Below, piece by piece: positions 1 through 10,413 of a stretch of 64,000 nt of DNA. Each line of letters opens with the position of its first letter. Position 1 is the stretch's first letter. Under the pieces are notes generated by a model. That model did no database searches and was not told where the DNA came from. It saw nothing but the letters and a program-made list of their open reading frames with translations. Position numbers and translations under genes: made by a program. The stretch comes from Melanopsichium pennsylvanicum (lineage: Eukaryota; Basidiomycota; Ustilaginomycetes; Ustilaginales): the NCBI GenBank assembly GCA_900208305.1, contig OAPG01000017.1, positions 62,001 through 126,000 on the forward strand. The letters are read 5' to 3'.

Positions 1-1094
1 TGAGCCTTTGCGAATATTTGCGCTTGCTCCAGAGCGAGCCTCTTTCCCTGATTTTTGCGGGATAGCGACGCTTTTGGTGCAGGGCCGATGCGAGCCTCAT
101 CAGCAGACAAGGCAGATGCTAGCCTGGATCCGGAGGAGGATGCAGCCGCATGCTCGGTCTCAGACTCGGAGCTGTCGAAGCTGGAATCGCTCTCGTGAGC
201 GTGTTCGAGTCTTGCAGCGGCATTTACGCGAGCTGCTTTCTTTGGCTTCTTGGTTCGCTTGCGCATGATGGGCATGATTGGGTTACCGTTGGCGTCCTTT
301 GCGAGAGCAGAGCCAAGTGCGGATGCGAGGGCAGAGCCTTTGAGTGGCGCTGGAGAGGATGCGGCTGTTGTGGATCTTTGGTGCTCGGACTTGTCGAATA
401 TGCTTGCTGCAGCGATGATCCTTGCTCTTCGCTCTGGATCTTCCTCGACTTCACCCACGGGGCCACGGTCCTCTCCATCATCTTCTACGTCTTGAGGTGG
501 AGTGAAATTTGCCTCATGATCTTGGTCATCATCATCGTCATGGTCGTCGTCGTCGTCGTCGTATTTGAGTCGCTCTTCCATGTCGTCAAGATCAGCATCG
601 TCGTCGTCTTCCTCGATTTGCATGGCTGCGCCATTCATGGTTCTCCTTCTCCGCTTTGCTGAAACACGGTTTGACTTTTGACCAGCAGTATCGATCCTTT
701 CCTCCATGGTCTTGGCTCGACCGGTTCCAAGTGTGGCTGCTGATTTAAGTGCAGTTCGGTCCACTTCTGCGGAAGTCTGTGCTAGACTTTGCATGATCTT
801 TACCCTCTCCTCCTTCTTGAGGCGTGAAGCGATGTAGGCATCGAGACGCTTTCGCTTCTTGGAGGACATGGGAGCGGAGGCATCCTGACCTGAAGCTTGA
901 AGCAGCTCTTTACGCTGCTGTTCTGCCTGCTTCCTCTTGATATCCTCGTCGCTGCCGGGTAGGATGAGCTGTGCGTTAGAGTCATAAGTGTCTGCATCTC
1001 GTTGGCGCAAGGAGCGCTTGTTTTTGTGGGAAGAACCGCCGACGGATGAGCGACGTGCTTTGGCGTTGTAACGTTCTTTGACTGGAATCTTCAT
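1..1094 (-). CDS. DHR1: DEAH-box RNA helicase, Dhr1/ECM16/DHX37 type, N-terminal part (runs off the window)
   Basis: The minus strand is open without a stop from the ATG at 1094-1092 to the window edge, about 364 codons, so this is a partial 5' gene end. The helicase core lies outside the window. The visible part matches the N-terminal layout of the DHX37/Dhr1 family: a short basic start (MKIPVKERYNAKARR), a 'NAQLILPG' block, a lysine-rich helix with two 'SSKKRKRLDAYI'/'LKKEERVKIM' stretches, and 'SAATLGTGR', which in the family is the 'TSKLGTG' block. A long Asp/Glu tract (about residues 150-175) and a Lys-rich nuclear-type stretch follow. Known members act in the nucleolus on the U3 snoRNA in small-subunit processing; that role is inferred from the family. 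An unrelated acidic nucleolar protein is less likely, because the two short blocks occur in the right order and spacing. Confidence 0.68.
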   Translation of the reverse strand, partial: MKIPVKERYNAKARRSSVGGSSHKNKRSLRQRDADTYDSNAQLILPGSDEDIKRKQAEQQRKELLQASGQDASAPMSSKKRKRLDAYIASRLKKEERVKIMQSLAQTSAEVDRTALKSAATLGTGRAKTMEERIDTAGQKSNRVSAKRRRRTMNGAAMQIEEDDDDADLDDMEERLKYDDDDDDHDDDDDQDHEANFTPPQDVEDDGEDRGPVGEVEEDPERRARIIAAASIFDKSEHQRSTTAASSPAPLKGSALASALGSALAKDANGNPIMPIMRKRTKKPKKAARVNAAARLEHAHESDSSFDSSESETEHAAASSSGSRLASALSADEARIGPAPKASLSRKNQGKRLALEQAQIFAKA

Positions 1095-2164
1095 GGTGAC
1101 GGTGATGCAGCCGTCAATACATCCGAGGGATCATGTGATGCGGTGATCCCGACGATAAAGAGTGTGATGGTCGTTGTAGGTGTGTATCTTGTTGCTAGTC
1201 ACAGAAGAAAAGGTGTGAAAAGAAAAGGTGTGAAAAGAAAAAGTGTTGAGGTGCAAAGTTCTGTGCTCTAGTGCATGCGTTTCTCCACCTTCGGAAAGCT
1301 CCACTCTAAAAATTTTGGGGGTGAACAACTTTGATTTTGTTAGTCTTGAATTTGGTCGAAAGAATGAGATTCGCAAATAAATAAGTACACATAATAAAAA
1401 TCGACTGACAAAAATGCGTCACAAAATTGAATTTCGAGACTAAGTTCAACCACCTCGTCGGACGATGCCGATAAAACTGCTTTTCGAGTGCATAGAGTGT
1501 GGGCGTAAGTGAACTTTGAGAGGGTCGCATATGCCGTGTTACTTTGAACGCTGAATAATAATAATGTCGAGCACCAATAACAACAGAAGCGCAGCACACT
1601 GAACCAACTTTTGTCGGCATCTGGCTTGTACGCTCTTGATTATAGAGACAAATCTGTGGGTATGCATGGTATGCATGCTACTAAATTACTTGATGCGCCT
1701 CATCATAGCACAAAGTACCTTTGAATCGCTGATGCGTGGACCCTGAAGTTAATGCTCAACCAAACGTGCGGAGCAAAAAGAAACAGGTTGAATTCGAAAG
1801 AAAGGCGCGTCGAGCCAATACCACACTCGACCTTGACACATACATGGCCGTATCATCATTCATCAACATCATCGCTATCTGTCACTCTTCTCAACACCAC
1901 TCGCTTCTTCTTCTCTATTCAGCTCTCAATCAATAACAACGAGCATCGCCAAATAGTCAATGCAATTCAAAACATCCTGCACTGCCCCCACTCCTTAGCA
2001 CGAGCACGTGATTCTCAATCACATTCAAATCATCGATTTTGTCCCCAAAACGAGGTCTGAATGCTTTCCCCACCCCGGCTTCTTCCATGACCAACAATCC
2101 TCGCAATACTAGCACAACTGTCTCGAAGAGCCACGCCTAGCCGTGAGCATGGCTTAAGCTTCCT
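1095..2164. other. intergenic region between divergent genes
   Basis: About 1.07 kb between the helicase gene (minus) and the coiled-coil gene (plus), so it should carry both promoters. I see A-rich stretches, three near-copies of 'gtgtgaaaagaaaag' around 1210-1245 and a CACGTG box near 2005. There is no convincing coding region: the open frames here are short and have no protein-like composition. Confidence 0.5.
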
Positions 2165-4564
2165 ATGAATCCCTACGGCTCTTCGCGCGATACATATCGC
2201 CCTTCCGACCCGCGTCCCCGCTCGCGTTCCCCGCCCCCACGCATCTCCCGCTCCGCTCGCGACTACGATGCACCACCACTGGTCCTCCCCAAGAAGACCG
2301 TCACATCATCCAATTCGATTCCTGTGAATTCGCACGCCAGCCACACCAACAGCTTTGCATCTTCTTCCTCGTCCTCGACGCACCAAACCCGCTTCCTCCT
2401 TCCCGATCATCCGGATTCATCCAACGCTACAGCACGCCCAAACTCTGTCTCCCTTGATATTCCTGCAGATATCTATAGCCGCCTACTTGCCTCTCAACCC
2501 GAACGCAACCTGTTCGATGACATCGAGCTCAAGCGCTACTCGATCTTCGAGGATCGCAGGGACCTCGGCGAGCAGCACAAAAGGCTCAAAAGTCTCCAGG
2601 ACTATCTCAACAAAGCCACCAATAAGGATGCAAAGGCCATCGCAAAGCTTACCGAACATCAGCAAACAGTTTATCGCCTCGAACACAAGATCAAGATCGA
2701 CACCGACGACCTTTTTAGGCTTCAACTTCGATGGCAGCTTGAACTCACCCATCACATCTTTGCCGCCACCACTGCACATCTTGACGCCAAAGTAGATGCG
2801 CTCGGAAACGATCTCAAGGCAACTCGAGATGATCTTCGCAAAGGCATCAAGGATAATCGCGAGGAAGAGCGCAGGCGCTACGAAGACCTCGACAGAAGTG
2901 CGCGCATGAACTCAGGTCAGGTCAACAGAATGCAGAGTGATATAGTCAAGATCAAGAGCGAACTCTCCGCGCTCACAAAGGATGCCGAACGCCTTCGCAA
3001 GGGGGTCAACCAAGACGTCGTTCAGATCTCCAACAATAATAAACGCATGAGTTCCCTAGAGAAAGATGTGGCAACCCTTCAAACCAAAGTCGTCGAAAGC
3101 TTGCCACGCACCGCCGACGGCAGCAGCATTGCCGCCGTTGCCGTTCCCATTCCCGCCACCTCGACCAGACCTTCCAGTTCTCCAGCAGAGGACCTCGCCA
3201 GATCCAGCGCTACTCAGCCAATGCTTGATCCTCAAGCTCGTCCTCCTCCCCGTCAATACACCAACGGAGCGTCCTCGGCTTCGGCCCCTTCCAAATCTGT
3301 CACACAAGCACAGTTCCGCAGATGGCACAGAGAGTTCACACAAGATCTCGAGCTGCGTCTCGATGAAATCAAGGAGCTCGCGGTGCAGGAATCGAATGCC
3401 GAACACCAAATCTGCATGGAAGAGCGTCTGCGATCATTGGTGAAGAGGTGGAGGCAAAAGGCACTCGATGACAACGCCGACAGCGCCAATCAAGGCGCCA
3501 CAGTTGCTGACACCGCCGCGGCATCCTTGAGCGATGCCGCTGATGCCGCCCCTGTCACCGCAACTATCACCGCCAACGGAGCCACGCCCATGGAGGTGGA
3601 CGCCAGTGTAACGCTGGACCAAACACCCGCCGACGACGCTGAAGCTGCCAGAACAAGCATCGTGCAAGCAGCTCAATCGGAGGGCATACTGATGAATAGT
3701 ACCAACAGCGTCTCACCAAGCGTACCTGCAAATGCGGACTGTGTCGTGGTGGCATTAGCCTCTCCGCCCAACTCTGCTGTGCAAACCGCTCCGGTCGCAG
3801 ACTCAAGGACGGCGAACTCGGCCGCTGGCACTACAGCGGCCACTAAGCCCAGGATCGCCGCCATGTCGATAGAGGCTTTAAGCGGCATTCGCTCGATGCT
3901 ACGCGAGCACGATGGCAAGATCACCACCATCAAGCAGGAAGTCGAAAAGTGGGGCTCAAAGCAAGCCGAAATGTTTGACAAGCTTTATGGAAAGCTGGAA
4001 GTCGATTTCGCTCAAAGGCTCGACCACTTTGATCAGGCGAACTTTGCGACTCGATTCGACCAACTTGTATCTTCACAAGAGAAGTCGCAGCAGCTTTTAA
4101 GCGTTCTCATGGATATTGGGCTTGGACAGCGGCTCGAGTTTGCTCAAGCGGCGGCCAAGGCAATCGAAATTGAGCTGACTGCTCTCCGCGATTCGCAAGT
4201 TGGTCAAGCCGATCGAGTCAAGCTGATTGACGATTGGAGGCAAAATTTTGCGGTGTGCGTCGACAAAAAGCTCGAGTGGTTGCAGAAGCAGTTTGATCAG
4301 CTGGATGATCAGGCGTCACTGCAAGGTGCGTTGTTGGTCAAGCTTGCTGAGCATGCTAATCCGCGCCGCGGAGCCGCGCGAGGTGGTCAGGGCTCAAGTC
4401 AGCCGAATTCGCCTGCTATTCGCTCGCCGCTAGTGTCCCAAGCACATGCACCAGCACAGGCGCAGCCTGTACCAATGGTCGAGCACCAGCTTCACCGGCC
4501 TCAGCCGCAGCAATTCCATCCGCAGCAGTTGCATCCGCAGCATCACCATCAGCAGCATCAATAG
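2165..4564 (+). CDS. uncharacterised coiled-coil protein with Arg/Ser/Pro-rich N-terminus and Gln/His-rich C-terminus
   Basis: An uninterrupted 799-codon frame starting at the ATG at 2165. I do not recognise the family. Residues 1-35 are rich in Arg, Ser and Pro, as in SR-type tails. Residues of about 105-330 are charged and heptad-like, strongly suggesting a long coiled coil. Residues 330-560 are Ala/Thr/Ser-rich and probably disordered. Residues of about 565-725 form a second helical block with repeated 'EKWGSK', 'FDQLVSSQ' and 'DDWRQNF' type segments. The tail is Gln/His/Pro-rich. There is no signal peptide or membrane segment. It shares a divergent promoter region with the DHR1-type gene. 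The frame stays open beyond the TAG for two further short stretches with the same composition (see findings), so the C-terminus may be truncated or read through. Confidence 0.7.
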   Translation: MNPYGSSRDTYRPSDPRPRSRSPPPRISRSARDYDAPPLVLPKKTVTSSNSIPVNSHASHTNSFASSSSSSTHQTRFLLPDHPDSSNATARPNSVSLDIPADIYSRLLASQPERNLFDDIELKRYSIFEDRRDLGEQHKRLKSLQDYLNKATNKDAKAIAKLTEHQQTVYRLEHKIKIDTDDLFRLQLRWQLELTHHIFAATTAHLDAKVDALGNDLKATRDDLRKGIKDNREEERRRYEDLDRSARMNSGQVNRMQSDIVKIKSELSALTKDAERLRKGVNQDVVQISNNNKRMSSLEKDVATLQTKVVESLPRTADGSSIAAVAVPIPATSTRPSSSPAEDLARSSATQPMLDPQARPPPRQYTNGASSASAPSKSVTQAQFRRWHREFTQDLELRLDEIKELAVQESNAEHQICMEERLRSLVKRWRQKALDDNADSANQGATVADTAAASLSDAADAAPVTATITANGATPMEVDASVTLDQTPADDAEAARTSIVQAAQSEGILMNSTNSVSPSVPANADCVVVALASPPNSAVQTAPVADSRTANSAAGTTAATKPRIAAMSIEALSGIRSMLREHDGKITTIKQEVEKWGSKQAEMFDKLYGKLEVDFAQRLDHFDQANFATRFDQLVSSQEKSQQLLSVLMDIGLGQRLEFAQAAAKAIEIELTALRDSQVGQADRVKLIDDWRQNFAVCVDKKLEWLQKQFDQLDDQASLQGALLVKLAEHANPRRGAARGGQGSSQPNSPAIRSPLVSQAHAPAQAQPVPMVEHQLHRPQPQQFHPQQLHPQHHHQQHQ

Positions 4565-4669
4565 CCGCCGTACCCTCCGCATCAATACGTGTAGCCCACT
4601 GCTACAACGGACGCAGCGTGTGCGGCACTTTCGCCTCATATGCAACAGCAAACGTGGATGTACAAGTAA

Positions 4670-5475
4670 TACCAGTCTTATATGCGCTTTGCTATTGTCC
4701 AGCTTGATTCCATTGTGTAGAGGAAACGATGATGTCTGAGGTCGTGATGGCGCTATTGTGTGGAACAAAGGGAGAGTCGATGCCAAGTCCACGAGTCACC
4801 GATGTCACTGTAGCTCATCGGGACAGATAACTTTGACGATACGAGATCAGGTCGCAGACGACGAAACCGGAGAGTAGTGTTAGACTAGGTGAAGCTTGCA
4901 TGCCATGCAATTTACCTGAGTGCAAGCACGGAGCCGAAATTGGTTCATATGGAAAATAAAAGTTCCCACGGTGCATCTTTAAAACCGCCAAAAAATATAG
5001 CAAACGCGTCGCCCAAGTTCAAAACTCATTTGTATTCGTCGCCTAGACACTGTACTCATCTGCTCCCATTCTGTATTTGCGCTATTCGAATGTCAATGTA
5101 GTTTGGATTCGAGATTGCCAAAGCGTTGAGACTTGTCCTGCCGTTCCGGGTCCACAAAACTGCGCCAAACAAGAATTGAGGTTGCAGACAGCGACGAGAT
5201 TGGGAATTGGGATTCGAGCTGGGATAGGGATGGGCAACCATACCCATCGGAATCGATTTTTGCAGGGGAAGCAAGCACAGTTGCCAAATTTACACACACA
5301 CATACACACACATATACACACACACACACAAACGCGCAGTCGAGAGATTGGACTGGACTGGATTACTGTACGCCACAGAGCACAGCGTCCAAGGTATTGA
5401 GCTGGACAACTTGTTTCCCATTGTCACTCGTCGCCTTCCGTACCTCTTCACCTCAAGACACATACATCGCCCATC
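4670..5475. other. intergenic region upstream of RPS19
   Basis: This holds the 3' flank of the coiled-coil gene and the RPS19 promoter. A CA-rich simple repeat with short TA interruptions runs from about 5293 to 5331. The last 60 bases before the RPS19 ATG are pyrimidine-rich, as is common in leaders of ribosomal protein mRNAs. No gene seen. Confidence 0.5.
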
Positions 5476-7336
5476 ATGCCGAAGTAGGTATCAATTGCAG
5501 CAACAGCAGCAGCATCGCCACCATCGCAATCACACACACACATATCACCCTCTGTCGTACAAGCAGGAGCCAGCCAGCATTACCAATCCCGCCAATTAGG
5601 ACCGTACCTCAAACCAACACTCAAAACGTCAGATCAGCATGCCAATCTGAGCAGAAAGCATCACATTCGACGTGTTCACTCAGCATCCGGAAGAAAGAGG
5701 CTCAATAAGGGTTTCAAGTCACAGGAGGGATCCAATTGTCGAGAGCTGTGCAGTGCTGGTAGATACAGTTGATGTTGTCACGCTTCTAGTATCAGTATCA
5801 AAATATCAATCAAACAGCGTCGTTGTATGGTTACGATGTGTCAATGTTCAGGTATGGCTCACGACGATGCAGCAAGGATCTGAAGTGATCCCGATCGCAA
5901 TCTACACTCGACACAACACATTCGATATCTATTCGGACGATATCGGACTCAATAGCAGTTCACTCTTTCAACCACCCAAATTTGCCGCACAGGCTATCAT
6001 CGTTGGCAGCAAGCCACGCTCAGACCGGCTTCGATCTTAGTCTGTCAAGGTTCCATTAGCGCAAGAGTAGCCGTCGCCCCACATGCAGCTCCAACCAATC
6101 GACAATCTCTAGCTCGCTTCTCCAACTAAAAACAACCTCATACAATTTCATGCGCTGGCACGCAAATATATCAGTACAATGACGACTCGTATTGCGCGAC
6201 GAGCCCAAAGATGCGCAAAGCTGCAAAAAGAGCAACATCGATCAAAAGCATGAACGCTGACTTTCAATCCAACTTGCACCATTTGCTCTTTACTCTCCCA
6301 AACAGCGTTCGTGACGTCGACGCCGCTACCTTCATTGACGCTTACGCGCAGCACCTTAAGCGATCTGGTAAGTCTTTTCACGCAGCACTAACGAGCAAGG
6401 TAGCATGATTGGCAGGTCAAACGACAATTCGCTTCGTGACATCGTCACACCACATTCTGGGGATAACATAGTGACGAGAGTAGCAAGAGACACGGAGTTG
6501 GCTGCTAAGCACATCGACTTGCTCCAAGGACAACCGAAAACAAAGGCTGTGTGCTCGAAAGCGTAGACAAGGAAAGAACGCAGAGAAATTACTGGCTCAG
6601 AAGCTAGCCCTGCTGGCTTCGCCTCCGCCACCCTGAATCGAGGGAAGATAGCTATCAACACCGGTATCTACAGAACCGGCTCTCTCATCGAGACACGAGA
6701 ATCTTTGGGACAACGAAGGAAAAACCATTCCATGTCTGCACATGAGCTGCACCACCTCGACATTCTGACGCAAATCTGGCGCGATGTTTTGACCTGCCAA
6801 TTGAGCTGCCAACGAATCCTGTCACGCTTTGGTGTTATTCAGCATCACTGACGCATGTTCTTGCTTCCATTGCTCTCGATCTCTTGTGTTTCCCCTTGTC
6901 ACTTCTCGCACTCGTACTCTGAACAGGCAAGATCGAAGTGCCCACATGGGTCGACATTGTCAAGACCGGACACTTTAAGGAGCAGGCGCCTTACAACCCT
7001 GATTGGTTCTATGTTCGTGCTGCTGCGCTCGCTCGTCACATTTACCTTCGCAAGGCGGTTGGTATTGGCCACTTGAAGAAGTTCCATGGTGGAGCTTCCA
7101 ACCGAGGATTCCGACCTTCTCACCATGCCGATGCTTCCGGAAGTGTTCAGCGTAAAGTGGTTCAGGGTTTGGAGGGAATTGGTGTTTTGGAGAAGGATCC
7201 CAAGGGTGGTCGTCGTATTTCGCAGGATGGTATGCGTGATCTTGACCGTATCGCCGTCGCTTGCCTCGAGGCTGCTCGTGAGGAAGAGGAGGAGGAGAGT
7301 GAATCTGAGGCTGAGGAAGAGGAGGATGACGAGTAA
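5476..7336 (+). CDS. RPS19: 40S ribosomal protein S19 (eS19), three exons
   Basis: Exons are 5476-5483, 6306-6367 and 6927-7336 (480 coding bases, 159 residues). Exon 3 carries the unmistakable eS19 body (VPTWVDIVKTG, NPDWFYVRAA, ARHIYLRK, PSHHADASGSVQRK, GGRRISQDG, DLDRIA). Exon 2 gives VRDVDAATFIDAYAQHLKRSG, joined in frame through GTAAGT...CTGAC...AACAG. The family needs a short start before 'VRDV'. The only fitting one I found is ATG CCG AA at 5476-5483 followed by GTAGGT, which gives M-P-N-VRDV; this first junction is inferred. Introns are long for this genome (822 and 559 bp). eS19 sits in the head of the small subunit and is needed for 18S rRNA 3' maturation. Unusually, the protein ends in a run of about 20 acidic and Ser residues, absent from textbook eS19. 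Confidence 0.9.
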
Positions 7337-7964
7337 ATTATGTTACCAACAACAAATTTACACTTGTTCCCACCTCATCGCACCTCCTTTCACCTCTTTC
7401 GAATCTTGACGCACATAGCAGCGGAAACCGTGCTGAACCCGGTTTGACTCTGCATGGCCAAAAGAGAAAAACACTTCCCCTCTCTGCCTTTTCTCACTCG
7501 ATTTTCCAAGTACCTCCTTCACCACTTCGTTTCACTTTCCATACTTGCCATGCTCCAAGAAGAAAACGAAAAGGGGGAATTTCCCTTTCAAAAACCTTGG
7601 TGGTAAAAGAAAAAACAAAGGTCTTGGAAACGAAGGTTAAAGATGGCCCACTATTCTACTTTGCATCCCCTCCTCTGCCCTCGATCTGATCTTTAACATC
7701 GGTTTGAGGTGCACCCAAAACATACATACACTCGTCGAATTCTTTTTCGAGAAGACTTCTCTTTATCTTCTCATCTTGTATCATCTTCATACACTCACAC
7801 ACAAAATCTCCCGAAGTTTCCCAGAACAAAAGAAATATTTTGTCTCCTGTGTGTGTGTGTTAGGGGTTTTTTTTTGGCGAGTGTGATATAATCGCTTTTT
7901 GATAGCATTTGACAAATATGACCAAGTAACAACAGGTTATAACGAAGAGGGAGGGAACGAATTT
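7337..7964. other. intergenic region between convergent genes
   Basis: 3' flanks of RPS19 and the TANGO2-like gene. It is A/T-rich, with a short GT run near 7849-7860 and a T run near 7867-7875. No gene seen. Confidence 0.5.
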
Positions 7965-9227
7965 TTATTCTAGGTTCCAAGTGTACACTCTCTGACCACC
8001 ATTTCTACCCCTTTTGGCACCACTTTCTTCTGGTCCATTCATCAACACAACTTTGTTTCCATTTGCATTGTTTCGTTGTTGAAATGTATCCCTTTCCACT
8101 AATGTCGCTTTACCATCTTTTCTAATTAGAATCACTGTACTCGTTCGTGTTGCATACCAATCTGCTAATTTTTTTTCGCCTTGCTCCATCAAATTGAATT
8201 GTAATGGTCGAATCAGAACGCTATTCCTCAATTCAAATCGCTTCGTAGGGGCTGGGTTGGAACAAGTCCAAAGCACATCGAACAATTTTTCCACTAATTC
8301 TTGTTCGATTTTTGAACAAGATAATGATGATGTCGAGGGTGTATCGTCAGTAAAATGGGTTTGATTGTGCGAGTAGGAGGAGAGGACGTCGAGAAAAGTT
8401 TGAGTTCCAGAAGTGACTTTAAACCAAGGTTCTGAAAGGATACTGTTTGACATGCCTCCCGGTACAAACACTTTTTCCTCTGCTCCTGCTCCTGCTACTG
8501 GTTCTGATGTTTCTGCTACTCTTGATGGTTTTGGTGGTAATGTCGGATTTGATGCAGTTTTGTTGGATACAAACCCAAGATGCTCCTCTTTATCACGATT
8601 GTCCTCATTCTTCTTGCTTTTAATGTTGTTTGGTAAAAAAATCTGTGGAACACTATCCTTTGCCAAACTTCCATCACCATTTCTATTCGTCACATACCCA
8701 ACCACACTCCCTTCCCCCTTGAATGACGATATCGAACCTACTAAAAGATTAAAACCTGGATAAATCTCCCCCTTTTTTCCCACTTGTTTCAAATACTCTT
8801 CCACTTGAGCCTTTACTTGCTGAACCCCACCATGTTTCTTCTGTTTTGACTGTGAAATGAGCCAATCCCTAACGAGCGCACCACGACTCTCATACGCATC
8901 CAGTCCAGGAGGTAATGCACATGGTGGTGCATTTTCGGTAAAGTTTGTCAAAGTTGCAAATGAACCGTTGCGAGTAACGCCTAACCACGTTCCTCCTCCT
9001 GTTGCATCTCTTGCACTCAAGATCCTATACTCGTCTGTTTTGACACCTTTCGAAGAAGAAACCCAAGATTCCGAGGTGGAATTGTTGGAGGAAGAGCAAG
9101 ATTTGGAAGCAGAGGAAAAATCGTGCCAACAAGCAGGTAAAGTTGGACGTGAGACAAACTCGTCTCGATTCGAAGCAATCACCAAGTCGTAGTGCGGATC
9201 GGTTGTGGTCCAAAAGATCACGCACAT
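7965..9227 (-). CDS. TANGO2: NRDE-family protein, TANGO2 homologue
   Basis: A 420-residue intron-free frame starting at the ATG at 9227. It begins MCVIFWTTTDPHYDLVIASNRDEFVSRPT; Cys2 next to the start Met and the N-R-D-E signature at residues 20-23 define the NRDE/TANGO2 family. Further family blocks are 'GGGTWLGVTRNGSFATLTNF' (after about residue 75), 'SRGALVRDWL' and 'GFNLLVG'. An insertion of roughly 100 residues rich in Lys, Glu, Ser and Pro (about 200-275) makes it longer than the usual 270-300 residues. The C-terminal part has the expected 'RTSTVILIRKDGKATLVERD' strand pair. The cellular role in fungi is unsettled; animal TANGO2 has been linked to secretory organisation and to haem or lipid handling. 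The gene is more AT-rich than its neighbours. Confidence 0.88.
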   Translation of the reverse strand: MCVIFWTTTDPHYDLVIASNRDEFVSRPTLPACWHDFSSASKSCSSSNNSTSESWVSSSKGVKTDEYRILSARDATGGGTWLGVTRNGSFATLTNFTENAPPCALPPGLDAYESRGALVRDWLISQSKQKKHGGVQQVKAQVEEYLKQVGKKGEIYPGFNLLVGSISSFKGEGSVVGYVTNRNGDGSLAKDSVPQIFLPNNIKSKKNEDNRDKEEHLGFVSNKTASNPTLPPKPSRVAETSEPVAGAGAEEKVFVPGGMSNSILSEPWFKVTSGTQTFLDVLSSYSHNQTHFTDDTPSTSSLSCSKIEQELVEKLFDVLWTCSNPAPTKRFELRNSVLIRPLQFNLMEQGEKKLADWYATRTSTVILIRKDGKATLVERDTFQQRNNANGNKVVLMNGPEESGAKRGRNGGQRVYTWNLE

Positions 9228-9765
9228 TGTTTCCCCTCAAACCCACTTGCTTTTCTCTTTCGTTTTTTTTTTAGAAAGTTTCTAGAGAGGAGTCGCAGAA
9301 AATCGTTACTGATGAGAAGAGCAAAAGCAAGGTCGAAGGTGTAAGGTATATATATTGGCGAAAGAGCATAAAGAGGATATTCAAAGAGAGAGAGAGTGTG
9401 TGTGTGTGTGTGCGGGGGGAAGGGAATAAGGGTTCCCATCCGGAAGTCGGGGACACACAAAACAAACCCGGATTTTCGCGGCCGAGAAGAAATTCTTTCC
9501 CCCACCCATACCCCTTGAGCCTTGCTCTCCGCCTTGTCTGTCAAGCTCTACCTCAGCCGAGCAACTCGAAACAAGCAATGTGTTGTGTAGGATGCAGCAA
9601 CCGTACTTTGCGAGAATGATGCATGGTGGTAGTAGTAGTAGTAAAAGTAGTAGTAGTAAAAGTAGTAGTAGTAAAAGTAGTAGTAGTAGCGGTATAGATG
9701 AATGAAGACACACGCATAGTCTTCGGGTATATATATTTGTGTGGATACAATTGATGGAAATAGAT
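9228..9765. other. intergenic region with simple repeats
   Basis: 5' flank of the TANGO2-like gene and 3' flank of RPC11. It contains an AG/TG run (about 9385-9412) and a minisatellite of AGT triplets with AAA interruptions (9628-9690). No gene seen. Confidence 0.5.
9628..9690. repeat. (AGT)n-type minisatellite, unit about 15 bp
   Basis: Runs of 'gtagtagtagt' separated three times by 'aaaa', giving a 15-bp higher-order unit. It lies just beyond the RPC11 stop codon, so it may be in that gene's 3' UTR. Confidence 0.8.
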
Positions 9766-10413
9766 TTAATTTTCTTTCCACTGAAAAGCGCATTTGCCAT
9801 TTGTACATCGGTAAAAGGTCGTCACTGCATACACACACATGAAAATCGGTAGGAAACCATGAACAAGGCTGAGAATTGTGTCAGTATTTTGTTCAAAACA
9901 AAGAAGTCAGATGGTAGGATGAAAAAGGGAGGAAGCAAGGACATACTCGGTTCATCAGCAGATCGAATCTGCAACTGCATAAAGAAAGCTTTTGGATTCT
10001 CGCATTTTGGACATGGTGCTATGTATCATGTATCAATCATTCCCCCCATCCAAAGCCGGATCAGTTTAATTAAAGTCGAATCGTTTTCAGTACTTTGTGG
10101 TCCTTATACTTTATCAAGAATAAGGATTCTTCGTGACATGTCTACCATATTTTGCAAGACGAAATTTGCAAACTTGTAAAGCCAGCCAGAAGGGGGGGGG
10201 GGGGTAATACTTACCATCAGTTGAATCTACATTCTTCCAACTATCTTCACCACCCATTACGTCGTCCACCTCTTTGCGTTTCAGATGCTGGCGTGTGGTC
10301 ATTTGACGAACGATGGGAAATTCGTAAGGGCAAGTATGACATGACCATTTGTTGTTGCCTTGATCGTCGAGTTGGATGATAAGGCAGTTTGCGCATGTTG
10401 GACAGAACAACAT
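9766..10413 (-). CDS. RPC11: RNA polymerase III subunit RPC11 (POLR3K, C11), three exons
   Basis: Exons on the minus strand are 10413-10215, 10018-9947 and 9824-9766 (330 bases, 109 residues; the human protein has 108). Exon 1 begins MLFCPTC and carries the first zinc ribbon (Cys4, Cys7, Cys25, Cys28), then 'KRKEVDDVMGGEDSWKNVDST'. Exon 2 gives 'CPKCENPKAFFMQLQIRSADEP' and exon 3 'MTTFYRC', so the TFIIS-like second ribbon has Cys69, Cys72, Cys97 and Cys102, with the acidic Asp88-Glu89 hairpin that in C11 and TFIIS promotes transcript cleavage. All junctions are GT-AG (GTAAGT, GTATGT) and restore the frame exactly. C11 mediates Pol III RNA cleavage, termination and reinitiation in the nucleus. 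Intron 1 contains a run of 11-13 G on the plus strand. Confidence 0.95.

Noticed and set aside
5484..6305. snoRNA in the first RPS19 intron
   Set aside because: Several GATG and CTGA words occur, but no pair with the right spacing, terminal stem and guide could be shown by eye.
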